Positions 17,231 to 24,933 of a stretch of 38,360 nucleotides of DNA are shown here, one piece after another. Position numbers and translations under genes: made by a program. Source of the stretch: CAZPQN01 sp964588795. GTDB lineage: Bacteria; Fidelibacterota; UBA2242. The notes under the pieces were generated by a model. The model saw only the letters and a program-made list of their open reading frames with translations, had not been told where the DNA came from and ran no database searches. The stretch is taken from assembly GCA_964588795.1 (NCBI GenBank), contig CAZPQN010000023.1, forward strand, positions 1 to 38,360. Reading direction: 5' to 3'. Position 1 is the first letter of the stretch. Each line of letters begins with the position of its first letter.

Positions 17231-17267
17231 AGCAGTCAGCTTTAAAAAGCGCTTGACTGCTGTCAAG
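17231..17267. promoter_or_regulatory. Overlapping inverted repeats upstream of the restriction-modification operon
   Basis: AGCAGTCA (17231-17238) pairs with TGACTGCT (17254-17261), with a smaller GCTT/AAGC stem inside. A second perfect repeat, CTTGAC-TGCT-GTCAAG (17252-17267), shares bases with the first, so both stems cannot form together. There is no T-run after them. They may be an operator or an attenuator for the operon starting at 17315, or part of a terminator for the gene ending at 17229. A possible weak promoter (TTGACT at 17253-17258) overlaps the second repeat. Confidence 0.5.
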
Positions 17268-17314
17268 GAATGCGGGAAATTACAGGGTGAAAAGGTAATA
17301 GAGAACTCAGCATA

Positions 17315-18913
17315 ATGGAAACACTATTTAAAAACCAAAGCAACATCCTTTCAATAAAGGACGCCAGTCGCTGGGCAAGTAATTACTTAAAGAAAAACGT
17401 AACAGAATCCAATATTACCTATTTGGTCAATTATGGGAGAATTAATAAGGCTAATAATAATGGTTGCATAAGTGTTGATATAAATGAACTGAAACGCTAT
17501 TACGATTCTTTTTGGGGCAAACGAGAAATTCACTGGAAAAATCAACTAGGAGATGATCTTAATTGGCATTTGAGTTTTGATTATCTTAAAGAAGCTGACA
17601 CAACCAAGCATGTTCATAGACTTCATCCTTATAAGGGAAAATTTATTCCACAACTTGTGGAATATTTTCTAGATAGTCAAACAGATGAATTCAAGACGGA
17701 AGTGTTTTTTACGAAAGGCGATATAATTCTTGATCCTTTTTGCGGGAGTGGGACAACATTAGTCCAGGCTAACGAACTTGGAATGCATGCCGTAGGAATT
17801 GATATTTCTGCATTTAATGCTTTAATAAGCAACGTAAAAATTAGAAAGTATAACATCTTTTCTTTGCAAGAGGAAATTGAAAAAATAACCAGATCGCTAC
17901 GTAATTATAACTCGAAAAGGAATATTCTGCAGTTTGATGTTGAACTAAATGAAAAACTGACTGCATTCGACAACCTTTATTTCCCTTCTCCTGATTACAA
18001 ACGAAAGGTTAGGCAAAAGGAAATTGATGAAGATGTTTATGGACAAAATAAATCGAAAGAATTTTTAGAAACATACTGGTATTTAGTTAAAAAATATAAC
18101 ATTAAATTGAGACAGGATACTGAGAATAATTTTATTGATAAATGGTATCTTCAACCAATCCGGGAGGAAATGGATTTCGTTTTTGAATTAATAAAATCTA
18201 TTCAGAATCCTGATGTAAAGAAAGTAGTGAGTATAATTTTTAGCAGAACGATTCGTTCCTGCCGGGCAACAACTCACGCTGATTTAGTTACTTTAATAGA
18301 ACCTGTGACAACAACCTACTATTGTGCCAAACATGGTAAAATATGCAAACCACTATTCACTATTCTTAATTGGTGGGAAAGGTATAGCCAAGATACTTTA
18401 ATCAGGTTATCAACTTTTAACAAATTAAGAACCGATACTTTACAATATTGTCTTGTAGGTGATTCCAGAAATATAGACATAATCGAAAAACTCCAAAGTA
18501 AAAACAGTGAGCTGGCTAATCTTGTTAAAAAAAAGAAAATAGATGGGATTTTTTCAAGTCCGCCATATGTTGGTCTGATTGATTACCACGAACAACATGC
18601 ATATGCGTACGATCTGTTTGGCTTCGAGCGAAACGATGAGTTAGAAATTGGACCACTTTATAAGGGAAAAGGAAAAGAGGCTCGTAACTCCTATATTCAG
18701 GATATTACAAAAGTATTGATTAATTGTAAAAAGTATTTAAAACCTGATTACAATATCTTTCTTGTAGCTAATGATAAATACAATATTTATCCTTTAATAA
18801 CCGAGAAATCTGGAATGCAAATTGTAAATCGTTATAAAAGGCCTGTCCTAAATCGTTCTGAGAGGGATAAAGGAGCATATTCAGAAATCATTTTTCACTT
18901 AAAGAAGAAATGA
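17315..18913 (+). CDS. Type II DNA methyltransferase (amino-methyltransferase, N4-cytosine or N6-adenine) with N-terminal helix-turn-helix
   Basis: The protein has 532 residues. Residues about 10-66 look like a winged helix-turn-helix (LSIKDASRWASNYL, then NITYLVNYGRI and ISVDINELKRYYD). HRLHPYKGKFIPQLVEYF (101-118) resembles motif X, DPFCGSGTT (140-148) is the AdoMet motif I with GID at 161-163, and SSPPYVGL (414-421) is catalytic motif IV. SPPY motifs are usual in N4-cytosine enzymes. The order X-I-long insert-IV, with about 265 residues between I and IV, is unusual for them. It methylates the host DNA to protect it against the endonucleases just downstream (1-base gap after the stop). AT-rich, unlike the flanking genes. 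Cytosine versus adenine target cannot be settled by eye. Confidence 0.85.
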   Translation: METLFKNQSNILSIKDASRWASNYLKKNVTESNITYLVNYGRINKANNNGCISVDINELKRYYDSFWGKREIHWKNQLGDDLNWHLSFDYLKEADTTKHVHRLHPYKGKFIPQLVEYFLDSQTDEFKTEVFFTKGDIILDPFCGSGTTLVQANELGMHAVGIDISAFNALISNVKIRKYNIFSLQEEIEKITRSLRNYNSKRNILQFDVELNEKLTAFDNLYFPSPDYKRKVRQKEIDEDVYGQNKSKEFLETYWYLVKKYNIKLRQDTENNFIDKWYLQPIREEMDFVFELIKSIQNPDVKKVVSIIFSRTIRSCRATTHADLVTLIEPVTTTYYCAKHGKICKPLFTILNWWERYSQDTLIRLSTFNKLRTDTLQYCLVGDSRNIDIIEKLQSKNSELANLVKKKKIDGIFSSPPYVGLIDYHEQHAYAYDLFGFERNDELEIGPLYKGKGKEARNSYIQDITKVLINCKKYLKPDYNIFLVANDKYNIYPLITEKSGMQIVNRYKRPVLNRSERDKGAYSEIIFHLKKK

Positions 18914-18914
18914 C

Positions 18915-19712
18915 ATGATATTTTCGGAAAAATTACAAAGTGAAATATACTTACTGATTGAGCAAGTAATATCAGAGTATCTTAATAAGGCCAAGGATGC
19001 CCCAATAGCAAATTCTGGTAATCCATTTATATTGGCATTATTGAAAGATTTTGAACCATTAATCCATAGAATACATGGATTAAAAGGTTCAATGGGCAAT
19101 AAGATGGAAAAAGTCGCAGAGTTAATAGCAATAGATGCCTGGGGTCGAGAAAATGTCCGGAGAAAAGTCAAAGAAAATGTTGAATTGCCTATTAAAGTTT
19201 TTCAACTAATTGACAGTATAATCAATAATCTTAGCAATGCAAAAACGCTCAGTGATTATTATAAAGAAAAACAAGAGATAATTAGAGCGTGTGATAAAAA
19301 TTTTAAGAAAACCCAACAGCACTTATATGAGTTTGATTTACTACTCACAGATAATGAGAAAAGACATCTTTATATATTGGAGATGAAAGGCCCAGACCCC
19401 AATACTACTGAGGTATCCGGTGCAAAGAAAAGATTACTGGTATCAATTGCCTGGAATTATATTAAAAATCATCCATCAGATATAGATGCCAAATTGGCGA
19501 TCTATTATAATAATAAGTTTCCGCGAGTTTATAAAAATCCAAAAGTACATTATTACTTTAATCCTGACGGTGGTATAATCGTCCAAGATACATTTTGGAA
19601 CTTTTTGGGTAAGGACGAAAATACCTTTTCTGATTTGGTGAAATTATTTGAAGATTACGGAAAAGAAAATAAAAAACGAATATGGGACGGTTTTTCAAAA
19701 TTAATTATATAG
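18915..19712 (+). CDS. Putative restriction endonuclease subunit, PD-(D/E)xK, related to the next gene
   Basis: The protein has 265 residues. The nuclease core reads YEFDLLLTDNEKR (Asp141) followed by YILEMKGPDPN (Glu156, Lys158), a clear PD-(D/E)xK arrangement, with an upstream helix MGNKMEKVAELIA carrying a conserved-looking Glu. By direct comparison it is homologous to the protein at 19722: D-x-x-L...Y-x-x-(E/D)-x-K...PN, an A-I-(Y/P)-Y-N strand, FW(N/D)FLG and FExxGxE...I...F occur in the same order and spacing. It starts one base after the methyltransferase stop. It is either one subunit of a two-subunit enzyme or a diverged accessory nuclease. Confidence 0.75.
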   Translation: MIFSEKLQSEIYLLIEQVISEYLNKAKDAPIANSGNPFILALLKDFEPLIHRIHGLKGSMGNKMEKVAELIAIDAWGRENVRRKVKENVELPIKVFQLIDSIINNLSNAKTLSDYYKEKQEIIRACDKNFKKTQQHLYEFDLLLTDNEKRHLYILEMKGPDPNTTEVSGAKKRLLVSIAWNYIKNHPSDIDAKLAIYYNNKFPRVYKNPKVHYYFNPDGGIIVQDTFWNFLGKDENTFSDLVKLFEDYGKENKKRIWDGFSKLII

Positions 19713-19721
19713 AAAGATGAT

Positions 19722-20507
19722 ATGGCTTTATCAGAAAATCAGGTAATAAGAATTGAAGATGTTCTAAGGAATAGTTTAAGACGAAAATTTCAGAATTGTA
19801 ATCCAGAACCCGCTTCAATGCCATTCCATACAAGATTGCTCGGCAAAGACAGGATAGCATTATTCTCATTTATACATTCACTAAACACAAATTTTGGAAC
19901 CAGTATATTTGAACCTGTCGCATTAGCACTCGCGTCATCAAACTTTGCCAATGCTTCTTCACAACAAATAGCAGGTACACAAATTTCATCTGAAGCCCAT
20001 AAAGTAATTCAGAATATCATGGATGGTTTGGCAACAGCTACTTTAACCCCAAACAAACCAGATGAAATCAATGCAATCAGAGCGGTTTGTAGACAAGGAG
20101 AAATGAAAACTGTCAAGCTCACTAAGGTCGATATTAAACTTGTTGATCATAATGGAATAATTTATTTCTTTGATTTGAAAACAGCTAAACCCAACGCTGG
20201 TGGATTTAAAGAATTTAAAAGAACACTTTTAGAATGGATTGCAGCTGCGCTTGCCTTTGATCCAGATGCTATTGTTCATTCAATTATTGCCATTCCTTAT
20301 AATCCATATGAACCTCATCCGTATGACCGTTGGACAATGAGGGGAATGCTTGATCTCCAAGAGGAATTAAAAGTAGCAAATGAATTTTGGGATTTCTTAG
20401 GTAGCGAAGGGGCATATAATCAATTGCTAGATTGTTTTGAACGGGTCGGCGTTGAATTACGCCCGGAAATAGATCAATATTTTAATAGATATATTCAGGA
20501 GAGATAG
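19722..20507 (+). CDS. TdeIII-like type II restriction endonuclease
   Basis: The protein has 261 residues. The pattern MPFHTRLLGKDRIALFSFIH, SLNTNFGTSIFEPVALALA and IAIPYNPYEPHPYDRW matches what I recall of the TdeIII restriction enzyme family (Pfam RE_TdeIII); members are reported to act on GGNCC-type sites, which I cannot confirm for this protein. The catalytic residues are Asp137 (LTKVDIKL) and Asp151-x-Lys153 (YFFDLKTAKPN), with helix Glu64. The start ATG follows the previous stop by 9 bases with GAAAGATGA as a weak ribosome site. It cuts unmethylated DNA in partnership with the methyltransferase at 17315. Confidence 0.8.
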   Translation: MALSENQVIRIEDVLRNSLRRKFQNCNPEPASMPFHTRLLGKDRIALFSFIHSLNTNFGTSIFEPVALALASSNFANASSQQIAGTQISSEAHKVIQNIMDGLATATLTPNKPDEINAIRAVCRQGEMKTVKLTKVDIKLVDHNGIIYFFDLKTAKPNAGGFKEFKRTLLEWIAAALAFDPDAIVHSIIAIPYNPYEPHPYDRWTMRGMLDLQEELKVANEFWDFLGSEGAYNQLLDCFERVGVELRPEIDQYFNRYIQER

Positions 20508-20723
20508 ATGCGTAGTAATAAAATTATTTATTCAATTAATATTGCTGATATTCAAAATGTTGCCGAACAGGAACTGGACAGGAAACTAAATCAGGATGAA
20601 CTTAAATTAGTTGTTGACGAGGCTCTATCTAACGATTATTTTGGGTGGTATGATGGAATCGTAGAGATGTTGAAACATTTGAAAATTATCCCTTCATATG
20701 AACGGCCCGATTGGGAAGTGTAA
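20508..20723 (+). CDS. Small acidic protein, last gene of the restriction-modification operon
   Basis: The protein has 71 residues. The ATG directly follows the stop of the TdeIII-like gene with GGAGAG upstream, so it belongs to the same message. The sequence (IYSINIADIQNVAEQEL, RKLNQDELKLVVDEAL, YFGWYDGIVEMLKHL) is predicted to be all helix, with no cysteines or clear DNA-binding motif. Similar short helical proteins of the 'I.DIQ..AE.EL.R.L...EL' type are widespread but I know no function. A regulator or accessory subunit is possible by position only. Codon use is AT-rich like the rest of the operon. Confidence 0.65.
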   Translation: MRSNKIIYSINIADIQNVAEQELDRKLNQDELKLVVDEALSNDYFGWYDGIVEMLKHLKIIPSYERPDWEV

Positions 20724-20733
20724 AATTCATTGT

Positions 20734-21363
20734 ATGTCTGATAATAATAAATCCATCATTTTTTCCCGCCTCTCCGCCGCTTATCCGGCGGCGCAATGTG
20801 CCCTGAAGCATGCTAATCCTCGAGAGCTCCTGATCGCCACGATTCTTTCCGCCCAGTGCACCGACAAGCGGGTTAACATGGTTACTCCGGGATTATTTAA
20901 AAAGTATCCCAGCGCGCGAGCCTTTGCGGAAGCCGATCTCGAAGAGCTAAAAAACGACATTCGTTCGACTGGCTTTTTCAACAATAAAGCCAAAGCCATC
21001 AAAGCCGCCATGCGCTCGGTGGTTGAAAAATTCGGCGGTGAAGTGCCCGGAACCATGGACGAACTCCTGCAACTGGAAGGCGTCGGACGCAAGACCGCTA
21101 ACGTCGTTCTCGGTAATGCCTTTGGCGTGCCGGGAGTCGTCGTGGATACGCATGTCAGGCGCCTGGCAAATCTGCTCGGTTTGACGCAGAACAGCGATCC
21201 AGAGAAAATCGAGCAGGATTTGATGCGACAGTTTCCCAAAGAACAATGGACTATGCTCGGTCATTTGTTAATTGAACATGGTCGGCAGGTCTGCATCGCA
21301 CGTCGTCCGCAATGCGGCCAATGTGTGCTCAATGACTTATGTCCGTCCTTTAAAATTGAATAG
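20734..21363 (+). CDS. nth: Endonuclease III (DNA glycosylase/AP lyase)
   Basis: The protein has 209 residues, close to the 211 of E. coli Nth. It removes oxidised pyrimidines and nicks at abasic sites in base-excision repair. The helix-hairpin-helix LEGVGRKTANVVLG (114-127) holds the catalytic Lys120, and Asp138 is in VVDTHVRR. The 4Fe-4S loop is complete, Cys187-x6-Cys194-x2-Cys197-x5-Cys203. ATG 20734 starts the family-like N-terminus; an in-frame ATG at 20698 would overlap the small AT-rich gene. It marks the return to GC-richer DNA, and folE follows after 7 bases. Confidence 0.95.
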   Translation: MSDNNKSIIFSRLSAAYPAAQCALKHANPRELLIATILSAQCTDKRVNMVTPGLFKKYPSARAFAEADLEELKNDIRSTGFFNNKAKAIKAAMRSVVEKFGGEVPGTMDELLQLEGVGRKTANVVLGNAFGVPGVVVDTHVRRLANLLGLTQNSDPEKIEQDLMRQFPKEQWTMLGHLLIEHGRQVCIARRPQCGQCVLNDLCPSFKIE

Positions 21364-21370
21364 GAAGATT

Positions 21371-21922
21371 ATGCCAATCGAAGAAATCATCCATCAATTA
21401 TTGACCGATATCGGCGAAAATCCCGATCGACCGGAATTACTCAAAACACCGGCACGCGTCGCCAAATTCTGGCGCTATGTCACGCGGGGTTACCAGATTG
21501 ATGTGTCCGCCCTGCTCCGCGAATCACTCATCAGGGAAGATTATAATCAGATGATTATCGTCAAAGACATTGATTTCTTCAGCCTCTGCGAACACCATCT
21601 CGTGCCATTTTTCGGTAAAGCCCACGTCGCTTATATCCCCGATGGAAAGATCATTGGTTTTAGTAAAGTCCCCCGCGTCATCTCGGCTTTCTCCCAGCGC
21701 CTGCAGATTCAGGAACGCCTGACCCAGCAGATTGCCGAGGCCCTGTACGAAGCCCTGGCCCCCAAAGGTATTGGCGTCGTCATCGAAGCCCGCCACCTGT
21801 GCATGCAGATGCGCGGTGTCGAGAAACAGAATTCCAATATCACCACCAGCGTTATGTTGGGCGAACTGCATGACGAGCCGCAGGCACGGGATGAATTTCT
21901 GAATTTAATTGCCCGCAAATAA
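21371..21922 (+). CDS. folE: GTP cyclohydrolase I
   Basis: The protein has 183 residues. It converts GTP to 7,8-dihydroneopterin triphosphate, the first step of tetrahydrofolate (and some tetrahydropterin) synthesis. The zinc site is complete: Cys73 and His76 in SLCEHHLVPF and Cys144 in RHLCMQMRGV. Other family marks are TPARVAKFWRYVTRGY, HVAYIPDGKIIGFSKVPR, QERLTQQIA and EKQNSNITTSVMLG. ATG 21371 has TAGGAAG upstream; an in-frame ATG at 21272 lies inside nth in another frame and is not needed. Co-transcribed with nth and nfo. Confidence 0.97.
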   Translation: MPIEEIIHQLLTDIGENPDRPELLKTPARVAKFWRYVTRGYQIDVSALLRESLIREDYNQMIIVKDIDFFSLCEHHLVPFFGKAHVAYIPDGKIIGFSKVPRVISAFSQRLQIQERLTQQIAEALYEALAPKGIGVVIEARHLCMQMRGVEKQNSNITTSVMLGELHDEPQARDEFLNLIARK

Positions 21923-21957
21923 TTTGGGTGCGGGCAACTCGCATACCGGTAATTGAA

Positions 21958-22803
21958 ATGCCGTACATTGGTTGCCATATCTCGACTGAAGATGGTTTGG
22001 AAAATGCTCCTGGTCGGGGTCGCGAATTGGGCTGTGCCGCCATCCAGATTTTCACCTCCAATCAGATGCAATGGAGAGGCAATCCAGTTTCAGACGCAAC
22101 TGCAGAAAAGTTTCTCATAAATCAGGCGGATAACAATATCGCGGTCGTGGTTGCCCATGACTCGTATCTGATTAACTTAGCCAGTCCGGAAGCGGTGAAG
22201 TTGGCCATGTCGCGCAAGGCTTTTATGGAGGAAATGCAACGTTCGACCGCGCTGGAAATTCCGTACATCGTCTTTCATCCTGGTTCACACATGGGTGCGG
22301 GCGTCGAACCTGCTTTGCAGAAAATCGTCGCCAGTCTTGATTATGCCATCGAACAGATCCCGGAATGTCAGGCTCAGTTGTTATTGGAAACGACCGCCGG
22401 TCAGGGGACGAACGTCGGCAACACGTTCGAGGAAATACGCCAGATTATTGATTTATCAGCTTATCCCGACCGACTCGGAGTCTGTTTCGATACCTGTCAT
22501 GTCTTTGCCGCAGGCTATGATCTTATCAGTGAGGAGAAATACGAGGAGACATTTGCCCGATTCGACGCTATTATCGGTCTGGAACGGCTAAAATGCTTAC
22601 ACCTGAACGATAGTATTAAACCGCTTGGTTCACGGATTGACCGGCACGCCAATCTTGGAGAAGGATTCCTGGGCTGGGAGGTGTTTAAGCGGATAGTCAG
22701 GGACGAACGCTTAACACGCTTGCCGTTGATCCTCGAGACGCCCGGAGGTGACCAGAATTTTACCCGGGAAATTGCCGCACTCATCAATGCACTTGAGTTA
22801 TAA
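21958..22803 (+). CDS. nfo: Endonuclease IV (apurinic endonuclease)
   Basis: The protein has 281 residues, against 285 in E. coli Nfo. This metal-dependent TIM barrel cuts 5' of abasic sites in base-excision repair. The trinuclear zinc ligands are visible: His67, His107 (VFHPGSH), Glu144 (LLLETTAGQG), Asp178 and His181 (CFDTCHVFAAGYDL), then HLNDS and DRHANLGEGFLGW, and ILETPGGD near the end. ATG 21958 begins MPYIGCHIST, the family start. An in-frame GTG 30 bases upstream lies near a small hairpin and is less likely. It ends a repair/folate group of three genes. Confidence 0.95.
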   Translation: MPYIGCHISTEDGLENAPGRGRELGCAAIQIFTSNQMQWRGNPVSDATAEKFLINQADNNIAVVVAHDSYLINLASPEAVKLAMSRKAFMEEMQRSTALEIPYIVFHPGSHMGAGVEPALQKIVASLDYAIEQIPECQAQLLLETTAGQGTNVGNTFEEIRQIIDLSAYPDRLGVCFDTCHVFAAGYDLISEEKYEETFARFDAIIGLERLKCLHLNDSIKPLGSRIDRHANLGEGFLGWEVFKRIVRDERLTRLPLILETPGGDQNFTREIAALINALEL

Positions 22804-22808
22804 ATAAC

Positions 22809-22837
22809 TTGTATTCAGATAAAGATTAATATAAATT
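22809..22837 (+). promoter_or_regulatory. Candidate promoter for the 22879 lipoprotein gene
   Basis: TTGTAT (22809-22814), 17 bases, TAAATT (22832-22837) in a very AT-rich gap right after nfo. The hexamers are only partial matches. Confidence 0.3.
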
Positions 22838-22878
22838 GGAAAACTATTTGGCAACTAATAAGTGAGGATACTGATACC

Positions 22879-23529
22879 ATGAAGAAGGTTTTTATTATTT
22901 TTATTTTCATTGGTTGGAGTGTGACATATAACTCATGTGAATCCCAAAGTGAATTTGATATTTCTTCTGAAATACAAATAGAAAAAATAATAGCCGATTC
23001 GGAGGATGGAGTGCTATATATTTGTGCTAATAATTTGTACCCTGATAGATATACTAATATTAATTCGACCTGTACCTGGATACCTTGTCCCGACGATCCA
23101 GATCAATACATAACAGCACCCCAGGTAGCCTATTTATGGGCGGTTTATAATCCGTACTGGAATGACAGGCTTTTATTTAAAGCCTGTAATGGCACTATTC
23201 CTGACTTTTTACCAGAAATCGAAGGTTTTGCTAAAATTGATGATATTCATTATCCCAGGATGAAATGGAATTTCATGTGGGCGCATTATTACGTCGTAAA
23301 AAGAAAAATTAACAACGGCAGCTGGCAAACAGTATATACTTACACTGTTCCACAGCAAGGCATGTCAAATCCTCCGGATACTTCCTATGTGGATACTTCC
23401 ATGCGCTTAACGACTCTTGAAGGGACAGTTTATTATCAGGTTTACGGGAAAGTGTGGAATTTAGAATCACCTTCAGCCCCGATGCTATCTTGGGGTGGAA
23501 TTCCCCAAATTGAATCATTAGGTAATTAA
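22879..23529 (+). CDS. AT-rich predicted lipoprotein of unknown function
   Basis: The protein has 216 residues. MKKVFIIFIFIGWSVTYNSC is a signal peptide with a lipobox-like end (Cys20). The mature part is rich in Trp, Tyr and Asp with scattered cysteines (Cys48, Cys64, Cys69, Cys103). It ends in a fibronectin-III-like stretch (YYVVKRKINNGSWQTVYTYTV ... GTVYYQVYGKVWNLESPS, quoted in part), so it may be a small surface beta-sandwich protein. GTGAGGA lies about 12 bases upstream of the ATG. It is followed after 15 bases by the M28-like gene and may be exported with it. Base composition is clearly lower in GC than nfo. Confidence 0.6.
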   Translation: MKKVFIIFIFIGWSVTYNSCESQSEFDISSEIQIEKIIADSEDGVLYICANNLYPDRYTNINSTCTWIPCPDDPDQYITAPQVAYLWAVYNPYWNDRLLFKACNGTIPDFLPEIEGFAKIDDIHYPRMKWNFMWAHYYVVKRKINNGSWQTVYTYTVPQQGMSNPPDTSYVDTSMRLTTLEGTVYYQVYGKVWNLESPSAPMLSWGGIPQIESLGN

Positions 23530-23544
23530 AGGAGGAAATGCAGG

Positions 23545-24813
23545 ATGAAAAAAGTCATCTGTTTCCTGCTCATTAATGCGTACCAAATCCTGGCGCAAAT
23601 TTACCAACCCGTGATAGACGGGGTTCTGAATAGTGTCAGCCTGGACACATTAGTGAAGCATGTCCGCCTACTTTCGGGCGAAGACACCCTGTATATAAAT
23701 GGCGGTAGATATCTGATAAAAAATCGTTCCGCCAGTCCCCGTAATGAGACTATCGAACATCGAATGGCGGCAAAATATCTTGTCAATACTTTGCGCAAAT
23801 ACGGTCATGAAGCGGAAGAATATAAATATCCACGAACCTACAACTACCCTTCGGGGACCTGGACCGACACCCTGCGCAATATTATTGGAATAGCCACAGG
23901 ACGGAAATACCCCGATAAGAAAATAATTTTGTCAGCCCATTACGATACGGCTGTACTGACTGCCGATGATGACCAAACCCTGGCCCCCGGAGCGGATAAC
24001 AATGCCAGCGGAGTGGCGGTTGTATTGGAAGCCGCGCGAGTACTGGTCAACGACTGGCAAGATTACACAATCATGTTTATTTTCTGGGATTGGGTTGAGC
24101 AGAATTTTTTAGCCTCGGAATTATTCATAGGCGATGATACTTCCCGCACCGATATACTGGCAATGTTGAATCTCCAGATGTTAGGGTATGATGCCGACTC
24201 GAGTGATATTCTGCAGGTTTATTGTTTTGGGGAATCTCAGCATCAGCAGCTCGGAGAGTTGGTAAGCCGCCTTAATGATATCTATCAAATTGGTTTGGAG
24301 GTTGATACTGTCCATAAGGGTAATGGTGTTCCGACTATGGCTTTCTGGTATTATAATATTTGTCCGGTCGTGCATTTTGAACAAGAATGGTATGGGCATA
24401 ATCCTAATTGGTTGAAAGTAAGTGACACCATCGGGGCTTTCAATTTCGATTATTTTTTAAAGAATGCCAAAATTGCCATTGCTACTACGGCAGAAATAGC
24501 CATGTATGGATTTATCCCTTCGGGAACTGGTCAGCCGAATGAATTGGCCGCTGAATTCAAATTATTGCCCAATTACCCCAATCCGTTCAATGCCACCACG
24601 CTCATCAGGTTTGACTTACCGTGCCGGGATCAGGTAACGTTCCAGGTGTTTGATCTAAATGGGAAAGTGCTATTGGAAAAAGCACTGGGGATTAAGGAAC
24701 CGGGACGGCATCAATTTCTCCTCGATGGAGAGCGGCTAGCAAGTGGAGTATATTTATATCGTCTGGCAACGACGAAAAATAAGACTACCGGCAAAATGGT
24801 ACTTATCAGGTAG
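23545..24813 (+). CDS. Secreted M28-family peptidase homologue with type IX sorting domain, active site altered
   Basis: The protein has 422 residues. A signal peptide ends near ILAQ (residue 18). Residues about 110-325 match the M28 aminopeptidase fold: ILSAHYDTA (His132, Asp134) and GADNNASGVAVVLEAAR (Asp151). In the usual 'EExGLxGS' position it reads WVEQNFLAS, so the general base Glu is Val184 while the metal ligand Glu185 is kept. The usual NLDM is NLQM (Gln211). His277 or His285 would be the last ligand. Residues 340-422 are the sorting domain NYPNPFNATTLIRF...GVYLYRL, so it is sent to the cell surface by the type IX system. AGGAGG lies upstream. It may bind rather than cut peptides. 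Confidence 0.8.
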   Translation: MKKVICFLLINAYQILAQIYQPVIDGVLNSVSLDTLVKHVRLLSGEDTLYINGGRYLIKNRSASPRNETIEHRMAAKYLVNTLRKYGHEAEEYKYPRTYNYPSGTWTDTLRNIIGIATGRKYPDKKIILSAHYDTAVLTADDDQTLAPGADNNASGVAVVLEAARVLVNDWQDYTIMFIFWDWVEQNFLASELFIGDDTSRTDILAMLNLQMLGYDADSSDILQVYCFGESQHQQLGELVSRLNDIYQIGLEVDTVHKGNGVPTMAFWYYNICPVVHFEQEWYGHNPNWLKVSDTIGAFNFDYFLKNAKIAIATTAEIAMYGFIPSGTGQPNELAAEFKLLPNYPNPFNATTLIRFDLPCRDQVTFQVFDLNGKVLLEKALGIKEPGRHQFLLDGERLASGVYLYRLATTKNKTTGKMVLIR

Positions 24814-24857
24814 GTCGCCTGCAATAAATAACCTGATCTTTTACCTTTTCTGATTTG

Positions 24858-24888
24858 ACTCTGCCGGTCGGAGTGAAACCCATTTTTT
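24858..24888 (+). terminator. Possible terminator after the M28-like gene
   Basis: ACTCTG/CGGAGT (24858-24874, one T-G pair) forms a six-pair stem around CCGGT, and six T residues follow at 24883-24888 after an eight-base gap. The gap makes it a weak intrinsic terminator. Confidence 0.3.
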
Positions 24889-24933
24889 CCTGAACCGGTG
24901 ACCGTTAATCCAAAATCGAATATGCAGTTAAGG

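Noticed and set aside
21923..21934. 12-base word TTTGGGTGCGGG repeated at 30593-30604
   Set aside because: One copy lies before nfo and the other in a terminator; no flanking similarity, so probably chance.
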